Below, piece by piece: positions 7,301 to 14,257 of a stretch of 17,701 bases of DNA. The number at the start of each line of letters is the position of its first letter. Within the stretch, counting starts at the first letter, position 1. The stretch is from NCBI GenBank assembly GCA_913044255.1, contig CAJWOI010000014.1, positions 1 to 17,701 on the forward strand, in the 5' to 3' direction. The stretch comes from an uncultured Alphaproteobacteria bacterium (GTDB lineage: Bacteria > Pseudomonadota > Alphaproteobacteria > UBA7887). The translations under genes were made by a program, and so were the position numbers. The notes below the pieces were generated by a model that was given only the letters and a program-made list of their open reading frames with translations, had not been told where the DNA came from and made no database searches.

Positions 7301-7585
7301 CTATTGTTCTTCGGGTTGGGCCGCCAAGAAAACAGCTCCACCCTCTCCCGTAAATTCAGTATGTTTCGTTCCGGCTTTCAACTGAAATTCGTCGCCTGAG
7401 TTCAAATTATATTCCTTGTCAGACACCATTATTTTCATGCTTCCAGAAATGATAATTATATCAGCTTCATATGGGTGCTCGTGCTTATCCTTGGTGTAAT
7501 TTTCTGGCCGTGTAACCGTCACAATATTTCGGTGACCACGTGCAAACAATATGGCTCTTGCTTCTTGCTCAGTTACGCTTGTCAC
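7301..7585 (-). CDS. Small cupin-domain protein
   Basis: A 94-residue single cupin barrel. Motif 1 is DKHEHPYEADIIIISG (His35, His37), with Glu40 or Asp42 near the usual acidic ligand position. Motif 2 is SGDEFQLKAGTKHTE with His75. Such minimal cupins often serve as metal-dependent isomerases or sugar or quorum-related binders; the function here is unknown. Translation starts at GTG (7585), with AAGGGGA about six bases upstream. No in-frame ATG near the N-terminus would keep the whole barrel. It is an isolated gene with AT-rich DNA upstream (7586-7782). Confidence 0.85.
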   Translation of the reverse strand: MTSVTEQEARAILFARGHRNIVTVTRPENYTKDKHEHPYEADIIIISGSMKIMVSDKEYNLNSGDEFQLKAGTKHTEFTGEGGAVFLAAQPEEQ

Positions 7586-7782
7586 TTACATCCCCTTCCA
7601 ACGCACTCCATGTGGCAAGTTTTACGGTTAGCAACAATATGCCACAAAATAACCACCCGTTATTATAGCATCCTAGCCAAATTTTATGTTCCAACAAACA
7701 TATGTCATTAAAGTAATTTTAAATAAGTGTTTCCTGCAATGGCTCTAGGATTCACAAGGTCACCAAAATACATTTAATTTGG

Positions 7783-8190
7783 TTAGCGATCTATTTGGCC
7801 GTTGCGTAGCGCTATGGCTTCTATCTCGATTAATCGGGAAGGGTGACCTAAAGCGCTCACTTCCACCAAAGTATCTGCGGGATAAGGTGGTTTAAACCAT
7901 TTTTGCCGAAGGTCCATAATTTTAGACCTAAAGAGAGTCATATTAGTAACGTAAATTGTGACTTTGATAATTTCGTCGAGACAAGAGCCCCCCTGTCGAA
8001 GGGTTCGCTGAAGATTTTCAAAAGTCAAGCGAGCTTGCTCATCAAAACCAGAATTGACGGGCCTACCTTCGTCATCAATTGGCACATGGCCCGAAAGAAA
8101 TAGAAAATCACCAACCTGAAACCCAGCGCTAATATGAAACTGACTGAAAGGATTCGGTTCAAGTTTAATCGGATAAGCTTTGGCGGTCAT
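7783..8190 (-). CDS. RidA/YjgF-family protein lacking the catalytic arginine
   Basis: A 135-residue member of the YjgF/YER057c/UK114 fold. It contains QVGDFLFLSGHVPIDDEG (26-42), an FDEQARLTFENLQRTL helix, DEIIKVTIYVTNM and LIEIEAIA at the end. In deaminating RidA the conserved Arg105 (usually P-x-R-S/T) removes reactive enamines or imines. Here the corresponding segment is PPYPADTLVEV, with Asp106 in place of Arg. This places it among Rid subgroups thought not to have imine deaminase activity. The start is set at 8190 because GGAGGA lies seven bases upstream of this ATG; the longer frame up to 8325 has no support and overlaps the divergent cupin gene. It is divergent from the cupin gene at 8262, with a shared 71-base promoter region. 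Confidence 0.92.
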   Translation of the reverse strand: MTAKAYPIKLEPNPFSQFHISAGFQVGDFLFLSGHVPIDDEGRPVNSGFDEQARLTFENLQRTLRQGGSCLDEIIKVTIYVTNMTLFRSKIMDLRQKWFKPPYPADTLVEVSALGHPSRLIEIEAIALRNGQIDR

Positions 8191-8261
8191 ATAACTATCC
8201 TCCATTGGCTGAGCTATACTCACTTCTACGACAAAACCGCTTATTAAGAGAGAAACACGAA
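8191..8261. promoter_or_regulatory. Shared divergent promoter region (RidA-like and cupin genes)
   Basis: Only 71 bases separate the two start codons, so both promoters must lie here or inside the 5' ends. GGAGGA for the RidA-like gene is clear; AGAGAG for the cupin is weaker. I could not identify convincing -35/-10 pairs or an operator. Confidence 0.45.
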
Positions 8262-8627
8262 ATGGCCAAATTATTTCCAAAGAGAAGTTCAAAAGATGGC
8301 TGGCACGCGACCTTAGACGAAGCACTCTCCCTACCCATTCCGAACGGGCAGCGATCTTCGCACGTCATGGAACATGGCAGCATGTCTGTACGACTTTACG
8401 CACCAAAACAGGTCGATTCCCAGTCACCGCATGAACAAGACGAAATTTACGTGGTGGCAAATGGCACCGGATGGTTTGTCAATGGTTCACGTCGGCACCG
8501 TTTTTCTGCAGGGGATGTCCTATTTGTACCCGCCGGGGTACAGCATCGATTTGAGGAGTTTGGAGATAATGTGGCTATATGGGTTATATTTTATGGCCCA
8601 CAAGGCGGCGAAGCAATGCGCGGATAG
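8262..8627 (+). CDS. Cupin-domain protein
   Basis: A 121-residue cupin. Motif 1 is SPHEQDEIYVVANGTG, in which His57, Gln59 or Asp60, and Glu61 replace the HxH...E set. Motif 2 is AGDVLFVPAGVQHRFEEF with His95. This HEQDE variant is common among uncharacterised proteobacterial cupins and may still bind metal. The start at ATG 8262 is preferred because the residues from MAKLFPKRSS onward fit a normal N-terminus. The longer frame from 8205 lacks a ribosome site and would run into the divergent gene's leader. It shares its promoter region with the RidA-like gene, suggesting joint regulation of two small metabolite-handling proteins. Frames at 8374..8769 and 8685..8918 are shadows. Confidence 0.87.
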   Translation: MAKLFPKRSSKDGWHATLDEALSLPIPNGQRSSHVMEHGSMSVRLYAPKQVDSQSPHEQDEIYVVANGTGWFVNGSRRHRFSAGDVLFVPAGVQHRFEEFGDNVAIWVIFYGPQGGEAMRG

Positions 8628-8799
8628 GCGTCGTTTGCATCATGATTGCGGACGTAGAATAACACCAGGAATGGGGGTTCCGGCTTGGGAAACATCAGGG
8701 ATGGCTACCAACAAGGCATCAGCGGTGAACGTCCTTTGTATCACCCCTTTTCATGGGTCCACGTCATAGATGCCTCAACACTCAAGAAGTTCGATTCCG

Positions 8800-8970
8800 T
8801 CAAAACGAGGCCTTCATATAACTTTCCCACGAGGATGCGAGATCAATCTGATAAGGTTTTTCCTGAAGTTCTTTTAAAACCGCGCGCGCCTCCGTCTCCG
8901 TACACGTTCCAATTTTGACCTCCATCACGGAAAACAACGCTTGAATTAAATCATTTCTGTTCAGGCTCAT
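8800..8970 (-). CDS. Small hypothetical protein (56 residues)
   Basis: A short gene of 56 codons plus TGA, found by reading the minus strand. The ATG at 8970 is preceded by AAAGGAA, five bases away. The product starts MSLNRNDLIQALFSVMEVKI and continues with an acidic/basic helical region (ETEARAVLKELQEKP), ending in SWESYMKASF. There is no signal peptide or membrane segment, so it is likely a small helical cytosolic protein. It sits between the cupin (8262) and the AhpD-like gene (9095), both on the other strand. I recognise no family. The clean start and ordinary codon use support it as real. Confidence 0.6.
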   Translation of the reverse strand: MSLNRNDLIQALFSVMEVKIGTCTETEARAVLKELQEKPYQIDLASSWESYMKASF

Positions 8971-9094
8971 CGCATTTCCTTTCGAAACATTTAAACGGCT
9001 GTGCTCTCTGAAAACAATTGAAAACTGGAGCGGCTGAACATAGCCTCCTCATCATATCACTGGCCGCTTCAATCTCCTCAAGAGGTTAACACCG

Positions 9095-9667
9095 ATGACC
9101 AACAAACGACCCGTTAGCCGCTATCCCGTTCCTAGCGTCAACGAACTTCCAGATGACATTAAAGAAAGAATTTTATCTATTCAGGATAAAGCTGGGTTCG
9201 TACCGAACGTGTTTCTCGTTCTTGCCCATCGACCCAAAGAACTCAGAGCCTTCATAGACTTTCATGACGCACTGATGGAGCGAGATTCCGGCTTAACAAA
9301 AACAGATAAAGAAATGATCGTTGTCGCTACTTCAGGTGCCAATAATTGCTTGTATTGCGTGATAGCGCATGGCGCTATTTTGCGCATTCGTGCCAAAAAT
9401 TCAGCAATCGCTGATCAAATTTCTGTTAATTTTCGTAAAGCCGACATTCCTGAGAAACAAATAGCCATGTTAGAATTCGCCATTAAAATTTCGGACGATT
9501 CCAAATCTATCTCTGATTCTGATTTTGAACATTTGCGTGGTTATGGCTTTGACGATGAAGACATTTGGGACATAGCGGGGATCACCTCATTTTTCGGCCT
9601 GTCCAACCGGATGGCCAACTTCACATCAATGCGGCCAAATGAAGAGTTCTATAGCATGGGGCGCTAG
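9095..9667 (+). CDS. AhpD/carboxymuconolactone-decarboxylase-like peroxidase-related enzyme
   Basis: A 190-residue all-helical protein of the CMD/AhpD fold. The redox motif is NNCLYCVIAHGA, giving Cys85, Cys88 and His92, the CxxC-x3-H set used by AhpD-type alkylhydroperoxidases. The upstream segment GFVPNVFLVLAHRPKELRAFIDFHDALM and the downstream AMLEFAIKISDDS match the peroxidase-related subfamily (about 190 residues). It should reduce hydroperoxides with a thiol donor, or act as a thiol-dependent protective protein, in the cytosol. ATG 9095 follows AAGAGG in the leader. No AhpC partner is adjacent. It is convergent with the NDUFS4-like gene. A short inverted repeat (TAGCC/GGCTA) follows the stop but has no T-run. 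Confidence 0.93.
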   Translation: MTNKRPVSRYPVPSVNELPDDIKERILSIQDKAGFVPNVFLVLAHRPKELRAFIDFHDALMERDSGLTKTDKEMIVVATSGANNCLYCVIAHGAILRIRAKNSAIADQISVNFRKADIPEKQIAMLEFAIKISDDSKSISDSDFEHLRGYGFDDEDIWDIAGITSFFGLSNRMANFTSMRPNEEFYSMGR

Positions 9668-9724
9668 CCAGGCATGATGGCTAACCCCTCGCGCCGGAGT
9701 GGTTTGGCACTTTCTGAATACTCT

Positions 9725-10036
9725 CTACGAGATTTTGTCATTTCTAAAATTTGCGGCATAAGATTTAAGATTTGTTCGTTGAACATGAGGCTCATCAACA
9801 CGGAATTCCATCCCGTTTTTGAGAGCAAAAGCGATGGCTTGGTCACGACTTTCAAACCGCAGGCAGATCTGCTGTGTCGTGTCGCCAGAACTTGTCCAGC
9901 CCATCAAAGGATCGATGACACGTGCATCCTGCGACTCATATTCCAGGACCCAATGCCGAGTGTTGGCCAACCCCGACTGAGTTGCTGTCTTACTTGGCCT
10001 ATAGATTCGCACTTTAGCTGTCACTAAATCCCTCAT
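9725..10036 (-). CDS. NDUFS4-like accessory subunit of respiratory complex I
   Basis: The 103-residue protein matches the 'ETC complex I subunit conserved region' family, the bacterial counterpart of the 18 kDa NDUFS4 subunit. Diagnostic stretches are VRIYRPSKTATQSG, RHWVLEYES, DPLMGWTSSGDT, ICLRFESRDQAIAFALKNG and the C-terminal SYAANFRNDKIS. It binds the peripheral arm of NADH:quinone oxidoreductase and stabilises assembly; this accessory subunit is characteristic of Alphaproteobacteria and mitochondria. The nuo operon is not in the window, as is usual for this gene. Two starts are possible: ATG at 10036 (no good site), or GTG at 10024 with GAGGGA just upstream, which also fits homologues beginning close to the AKxxIYRP motif. 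The longer form is listed. Confidence 0.93.
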   Translation of the reverse strand: MRDLVTAKVRIYRPSKTATQSGLANTRHWVLEYESQDARVIDPLMGWTSSGDTTQQICLRFESRDQAIAFALKNGMEFRVDEPHVQRTNLKSYAANFRNDKIS

Positions 10037-10095
10037 CCAGCAAAATAGGCTGTCCTGCGTGGAAATGCTAGTGTCGGCCGGATTAACTCGAATGA

Positions 10096-10278
10096 AGAAA
10101 ACCCATTTGCTGTTCCCGTTTGGTTTGCGAAACTACGATACCCAATGCCGTGCGATGGGATGAGAAAAAACAATTATGTAAAGGATGGTTCAACGTTCAT
10201 GGCTTATACGAGGGTACTCGATACAAAGATTTTTACTATGGGGTTGTTGGAGGTCTCAAAAACAATGAAGGAGGGTGA
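10096..10278 (+). pseudogene. Possible decayed reading frame
   Basis: A 60-codon open frame without a normal start lies between a TGA at 10093-10095 and a TGA at 10276-10278. Its second half has protein-like composition (VRWDEKKQLCKGWFNVHGLY, then an aromatic/Gly-rich end). A second frame begins just upstream with MKKTHLLFPFGLRNYDTQ and stops early, so a frameshifted small gene is conceivable. No family is recognised and chance remains likely. Nothing else is visible in the 10037..10410 gap. Confidence 0.2.
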
Positions 10279-10410
10279 ATTACGGTTTCTGAATTCATCG
10301 ATGGGTTTCGGAGAATCTTAAATAATGGTTGGTAGAAATTATAACGCCGTAGTTTTTGCAAGCTGAAATTACGTTTGCTAAATTAAATCAAACTTATAGG
10401 AATCCAAAAA

Positions 10411-10833
10411 ATGTTCCGCCCGATGCTATTTCTAGCTGTGTTTATTCCAACAGCCGTACTTTTACTGGGGAGTCTTCCCATAGCGTGGGCCCTAAAACAA
10501 TGTACCGGCTCCGACACAGCTAGTTGGCACAATTGTGAGGGAAGCCAGGTGTTCCACAACGGAGACGCATACACTGGCGGATGGACAAATGGCAAAAAAC
10601 ATGGCCGTGGGGTTTATTATTTTTCTGACGGCGGCATCTACGAAGGTGAATATCAAATGGATTCTATAAATGGCCGAGGAACGATGTTCTGGGCTGACGG
10701 TCGAGTATGGGTTGGAATTTGGGAAAATCACAATTGGCTCAGAGGTCTGCAACATGCGCCCGGGAAAGCTCCAGGATACGTATACGAGTCAATAGCAAAA
10801 ATTCTGAGGCCCTCTATCCAACAGACAAAATAA
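10411..10833 (+). CDS. Secreted MORN-repeat protein
   Basis: A 140-residue exported protein. Residues 1-28 form a signal peptide (long hydrophobic run ending PIAWA-LK). A Cys-containing region follows (C31, C42). Three MORN units then start near residues 54, 77 and 100: AYTGGWTNGKKHGRGVYYF, then IYEGEYQMDSINGRGTMFW, then VWVGIWENHNWLRG. A non-repeat tail of about 30 residues follows. It is shorter and more diverged than the MORN protein at 6309..6689 but has the same architecture: signal peptide, short Cys region, three repeats. I infer a periplasmic or envelope role. ATG 10411 has AGGA nine bases upstream. Isolated gene, convergent with the enolase-superfamily gene. Confidence 0.9.
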   Translation: MFRPMLFLAVFIPTAVLLLGSLPIAWALKQCTGSDTASWHNCEGSQVFHNGDAYTGGWTNGKKHGRGVYYFSDGGIYEGEYQMDSINGRGTMFWADGRVWVGIWENHNWLRGLQHAPGKAPGYVYESIAKILRPSIQQTK

Positions 10834-10935
10834 CCTTTTGTTTTCAGCGTATTCCAATATTGGCATCAGCCAACAATAATCCAGAGTCACAACCAGCGGA
10901 CCCAAACATCTCCACTGAAACTTTTCGGTCATCTC

Positions 10936-12027
10936 CTATTCAAGAGTGCCGACATGATCACGCCTCACCAAGTCCCAATCGATCTCATAGCCAAGACCGG
11001 GCTTCTCCGGTGCTTGGACATAGCCGTTATCGAACTGGATATCGTCTACCAATCCGTACATGTTTGATCCAGTGCATGGGAAAAATTCAAAAAACTCACA
11101 GTTTGGTACGGCCATTGTTACGTGGAGGTTTGCCACGTTGTTCAAGGAGTTCCCACCGTGGTGTATTTCGCACTTCATGTTAAATCCCTCCGCCAAGTGG
11201 CATAAGCGGACCAGTGGAGTGATCCCACCCGTGACCGCCACATCTCCCCGCAATATGTCTGTTGCGTATCGTGTTATCCACTGGGTCATGCCATAGAAAC
11301 GGCCGGGAGCATATTCGGTAGACATTATTGGAATGTCCAATTTTTGGTGGAGTTTGACGTAATTATAGATATCCTCCTCCACCAAGGGATCCTCGTACCA
11401 ATAAAAATTTAAGTCCTCGATCGCCCTGCCAACGCGCAGCGCGTCCTCGTACTGGTAAGACCACATGGAGTCGAGCATCAGCTTCATGTCGCTTCCCACA
11501 GCCTCACGGACAACCTTCGAAATTTCAATGTCCAACATCGGGTCACCATGTGGATGGATTTTGTGAGCACTCCAACCCATTTCCTTGAAACGCACAGCCT
11601 CCTCGGCGTAGTTTTCCATCTTTTCGTGGTACGCCGTGCTCGAATACACTGGGACTTTCTCCTTACACGTACCGAGTAACCTGTGTATGGGCAGGCCTGC
11701 AACCTTGCCATTAATGTCCCATAGGCAGACATCTATCGCCCCGATGGCGGCCAAACTAGCGGTGCGGTTCATTTTCCAGAGTTCCCACCACAGAGCACCG
11801 ATATCTTGCGGATTCCTGCCAACGACAATTGGTTTTAAAAACTCAATCAATCCAGGGGCACTGTGTTTCGGCCGGCTCAAAAACGCGTTGCCTTCTACCC
11901 CTTCATCAGTTTCTACTGTGACGACACTTAGTTCCTTCTTGCCTCCGGCCCGCATGTGTTTCAACCCGACTTGCCACTGATCGGTTGACCAATCGAAGAT
12001 ATCTACTTTTAAATTCGTAATCTTCAA
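10936..12027 (-). CDS. Mandelate racemase/muconate lactonizing enzyme family protein
   Basis: A 363-residue enolase-superfamily enzyme with an N-terminal capping domain and a (beta/alpha)7-beta barrel. Metal ligands fit Asp186 (LMLDSMW), Glu212 (YWYEDPL) and Glu238 (STEY). The acid/base candidates are Lys156 and His158 in HKIHPHGD, and the Asp262/His289-290 pair (DVAVTGG; CEIHHGGNS), with Glu314 near the last strand. This is an MR-subgroup layout, so it should abstract the alpha proton of a carboxylate, most likely dehydrating or epimerising a sugar acid. The exact substrate is unclear. The K-x-H rather than K-x-K on strand 2 is notable. The start is TTG at 12027 with GGGGGAA just upstream; no ATG keeps the conserved N-terminus. 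A uronate-dehydrogenase-like SDR is encoded nearby at 13226, on the same strand. Confidence 0.93.
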   Translation of the reverse strand: MKITNLKVDIFDWSTDQWQVGLKHMRAGGKKELSVVTVETDEGVEGNAFLSRPKHSAPGLIEFLKPIVVGRNPQDIGALWWELWKMNRTASLAAIGAIDVCLWDINGKVAGLPIHRLLGTCKEKVPVYSSTAYHEKMENYAEEAVRFKEMGWSAHKIHPHGDPMLDIEISKVVREAVGSDMKLMLDSMWSYQYEDALRVGRAIEDLNFYWYEDPLVEEDIYNYVKLHQKLDIPIMSTEYAPGRFYGMTQWITRYATDILRGDVAVTGGITPLVRLCHLAEGFNMKCEIHHGGNSLNNVANLHVTMAVPNCEFFEFFPCTGSNMYGLVDDIQFDNGYVQAPEKPGLGYEIDWDLVRRDHVGTLE

Positions 12028-12265
12028 GTTTTCCCCCGTCCAGCAATCTCAATTGGATTGGCTACACGTCTCCTGCTTATCCGTGAACGCACCGAATCAA
12101 GAAAAATACGGCATCCAGCTTAAAGCACAAAAATCTTTTAGCGCGCCAAATATTTGAAATGCCATCTAGTTCTTACTCTAAGAACCACAAGGACGGCTAC
12201 CTCTTATCCGTACTAAAAAACCATGAATAGAGCTTCTGCCGGGCACTACTTATCGACGGTCCATA

Positions 12266-12400
12266 TCAATAATCTCGACCGCCTGCAGTACCATTTGTTT
12301 CATCCGGATCACTTGTAGACGTCGCTTCATTATTTGTGGTTTTGCATCCAACAGAAAGAATCATAAACACAAATACTGCCCCTAATAGCCATGTCTTCAT
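12266..12400 (-). CDS. Very small lipoprotein (44 residues)
   Basis: A short gene found by reading the minus strand: ATG at 12400, stop TGA at 12266-12268, and a strong CAGGAG site about six bases before the start. The product has a lipoprotein signal peptide, with a hydrophobic run and lipobox LSVGC giving Cys19 as the lipidated residue. A 25-residue mature tail follows, rich in Thr, Asn, Asp and Gly (KTTNNEATSTSDPDETNGT). There is no Asp at +2 (Lys is present), so sorting to the outer membrane is more likely than retention. It resembles entericidin-like or other mini-lipoproteins in size only. The flanking gaps (12028-12265 and 12401-12617) hold nothing else I can support. Confidence 0.72.
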   Translation of the reverse strand: MKTWLLGAVFVFMILSVGCKTTNNEATSTSDPDETNGTAGGRDY

Positions 12401-12617
12401 CGAAAACTCCTGAAAAATGATATCCTTGAGTTAATTGAATGACTGCCGATGAGGGCGGTCTATTATTTCTCTACGCATAAATCAAAACTTGGTTGAAATA
12501 GTCTAACAAGCGTAGGGTACTACTGTCCAAAATAATGTCATACAGGAACCTTTTTCCCGAGAGAAAATGGTGTGCAGAATTTATGTCCTTTACAACCCTC
12601 TATTCTCACTCAAACAA

Positions 12618-13037
12618 CTAAGCCCCGGTCTGGTCAAAATAGCGAATGCTTAATTCACCTTCGATTACCTCTGCAAGAGTGTCTAGAGCTCCGGCTTCTT
12701 TTCTTTGCGCGAAATATTGTTCGTAGTGACTTCGAGTCTCCCAACGCTCTATAAAAACCAGCGCATCAGGATCATCCTGATTGTGGATCAGTTCAATGCT
12801 AATGATTCCTTCAGATTCGCGAGTAAAAGGCAGAACCTTCTTGAAAGTAGCGACAAGATCGTTACCAGTTCCCTGCTTTGCCCTGAGTTCTACAATAACA
12901 GTTACAAACCTGCTCGTTAAATTCGATTCAGCTTCGTTTTTACTTTTAACGTCTTCCGCGTGTAACGTGCTCGGCAGCACCTCAAAACCAAACAGAACAA
13001 GAAAAGCTGCAAAGATAAATGGTAGCCCAAGTTTCAT
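12618..13037 (-). CDS. Exported antibiotic-biosynthesis-monooxygenase (ABM) domain protein
   Basis: The product is 139 residues from the ATG at 13037, which has a textbook AAGGAG site. The longer frame up to 13169 has no such support. Residues 1-27 form a signal peptide (LGLPFIFAAFLVLFGFEVLP...LHA). A charged linker leads to an ABM-type ferredoxin-like domain: FVTVIVELRAKQGTGNDLV, then a helix, GIISIELIHNQDDPDALVFI, ERWETRSHYEQYFAQR, and the final strand LSIRYFD. Most ABM proteins are cytosolic dimers acting on quinones or haem; an exported one is less common. The family includes monooxygenases, haem-degrading enzymes and non-enzymatic members, so activity is uncertain. It lies between the lipoprotein and the SDR gene on the same strand but with large gaps. 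Confidence 0.87.
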   Translation of the reverse strand: MKLGLPFIFAAFLVLFGFEVLPSTLHAEDVKSKNEAESNLTSRFVTVIVELRAKQGTGNDLVATFKKVLPFTRESEGIISIELIHNQDDPDALVFIERWETRSHYEQYFAQRKEAGALDTLAEVIEGELSIRYFDQTGA

Positions 13038-13225
13038 TTGTACACTCCTTCGAAAATAATAAGAACAATTCTTTAAAAACATCACAGAATGTTTTGCGGC
13101 TACGCTAACAGCGCTGCACTGTACCGGCGAATCTCTGGCAGGCGCTGCTTCGTAGCGATCCTCAACCAACTAAGCCAGTTTAACAAAAGTCTTTAGGAGT
13201 TCAGAATGTGCAGAATAGGAATTCC

Positions 13226-13993
13226 TTATTTCGAAACGAAAAGTTTGTTGTCGGCCGAATCTCTCGGGATGTAGCCGAGTATTTCTCTGGCATGGGATAT
13301 ATCACGATAATTCCATTTGTTATCAGATACGGCAAAAAACACTTCGTAGTTGATACTTTGGTCTGCCTCGATGCAAAGCTGAAGCATCTGACATATGTCA
13401 CTGTGGCCGAGATAGATGGCATTTTCTCTCACACTTAAAGGGCGATTTTCTTTCCGTACTGAACCTATCCGCACACAAACGACGGACATGTCGTAATCAT
13501 CAGAGAAATGCCTACCGAGAGCCTCCCCCCAAACCTTGGAAACCCCATAGAGAGCTTCGGGCCAAACCTGGTCACGCGTGATCATAGGAAAATTTTCTGG
13601 GACCTCTTCGTAGTTACCATCAGCGATATCTTTGTAGGGTTTGACCCTTTCAAACCCTCGGATAGTGCTGCCGCTAGAGGCGAAAATGATTCTTTTTACA
13701 CCGGCAACACGGGCCGCTTCAAAAACGTTGTAAGTCCCAAGGACGTTATTATCGTGCTGCCATTGCCAACCCTGAGAACCTAAATAAGCTGCCAAGTGTA
13801 CGACGATGTCCTGGCCCTCGAAGGCAGCTTTGATTGCGCCCGGGTCAGAGATATCGGCTTGGTGATTCTCGACTCCTTCAACATAGCTGCGGTTCAAAGC
13901 CTTCAAATCATATCCCCCCTCTTGTAACAGATGGTCCTTTAGAAGTCCGCCAATCAATCCACTCATGCCCGTTATTAGAACTTTTTTCGTCAT
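13226..13993 (-). CDS. NAD-dependent epimerase/dehydratase, uronate-dehydrogenase-like
   Basis: A 255-residue extended SDR. The Rossmann motif is GMSGLIGG (9-16) and Asp48 lies in QADISD. HLAAYLG (67-73) and NNVLGTYNVFEAARVAGVKR (82-101) follow, then the SS pair at 106-107 and the catalytic YGVSK (Tyr149, Lys153), with GEALGRHFSDDYDMSVVCVRIGS after it. The NVLGTYNVFEAA, YGVSK-GEALGR and RIGS blocks resemble uronate dehydrogenases, which oxidise galacturonate or glucuronate to aldaric acids. That would fit with the enolase-superfamily enzyme nearby, but the family contains many other sugar dehydrogenases. The start is set at 13993 (AGAGGA upstream); the in-frame extension to 14062 lacks a ribosome site. 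Length is normal. Plus-strand frames over it are shadows. Confidence 0.9.
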   Translation of the reverse strand: MTKKVLITGMSGLIGGLLKDHLLQEGGYDLKALNRSYVEGVENHQADISDPGAIKAAFEGQDIVVHLAAYLGSQGWQWQHDNNVLGTYNVFEAARVAGVKRIIFASSGSTIRGFERVKPYKDIADGNYEEVPENFPMITRDQVWPEALYGVSKVWGEALGRHFSDDYDMSVVCVRIGSVRKENRPLSVRENAIYLGHSDICQMLQLCIEADQSINYEVFFAVSDNKWNYRDISHAREILGYIPRDSADNKLFVSK

Positions 13994-14173
13994 GAAATCT
14001 ATTTCCTCTGGTCCTCTGGTGACACTACGATACTTCGTCGGCAAATCCGTGAAAGCTACCAAGTTCTGTCAGGTAAGAATCCTCTATACGGTCAGTTTAG
14101 TTTAGCAGCAGTGGATGGAAGTGATGATGAGTATGGTGACTAGGGTTCTCATTTAAGATTCCAAATCTCATCT

Positions 14174-14252
14174 ATCTCCTAGTCCAAATCTGAGAACATC
14201 ACCTTCTCGGCCTTGAGTTTTTCAGTCTGTGCCTAGGTCATCAGGAAAGACA
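14174..14252 (+). repeat. Dispersed repeat R1, copy 2
   Basis: Gap-free partner of 6696-6774, same orientation, with about 17 differences in 79 positions. It ends six bases from the stop codon of the Popeye-type gene (14258) and lies upstream of the SDR gene. Between it and the SDR start there are only about 180 bases with no other visible signal. Differences are partly clustered in the middle (CACCTAGA versus TTTTTCAG), leaving the ends best conserved. Confidence 0.85.
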
Positions 14253-14257
14253 ACTGA

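Noticed and set aside
8205..8261. N-terminal extension of the cupin gene at 8262
   Set aside because: There is no ribosome site, and it would occupy most of the divergent promoter region.
8191..8325. N-terminal extension of the RidA-like gene
   Set aside because: The GGAGGA site before ATG 8190 and the family start position make the longer form unlikely.
8374..8769. 131-residue plus-strand frame
   Set aside because: It overlaps the cupin gene out of frame, has no start signal, and its composition is not protein-like.
11636..11980. 114-residue plus-strand frame inside the enolase-superfamily gene
   Set aside because: Antisense shadow of a well-conserved enzyme.
12441..12460. Hairpin GACTGCC/GGCGGTC as a terminator
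   Set aside because: The T-rich flank lies on the plus side, where no upstream gene exists; on the minus strand no T-run follows.
13038..13169. 44-residue N-terminal extension of the ABM-domain protein
   Set aside because: It would bury an excellent signal peptide and an AAGGAG site located before the ATG at 13037.
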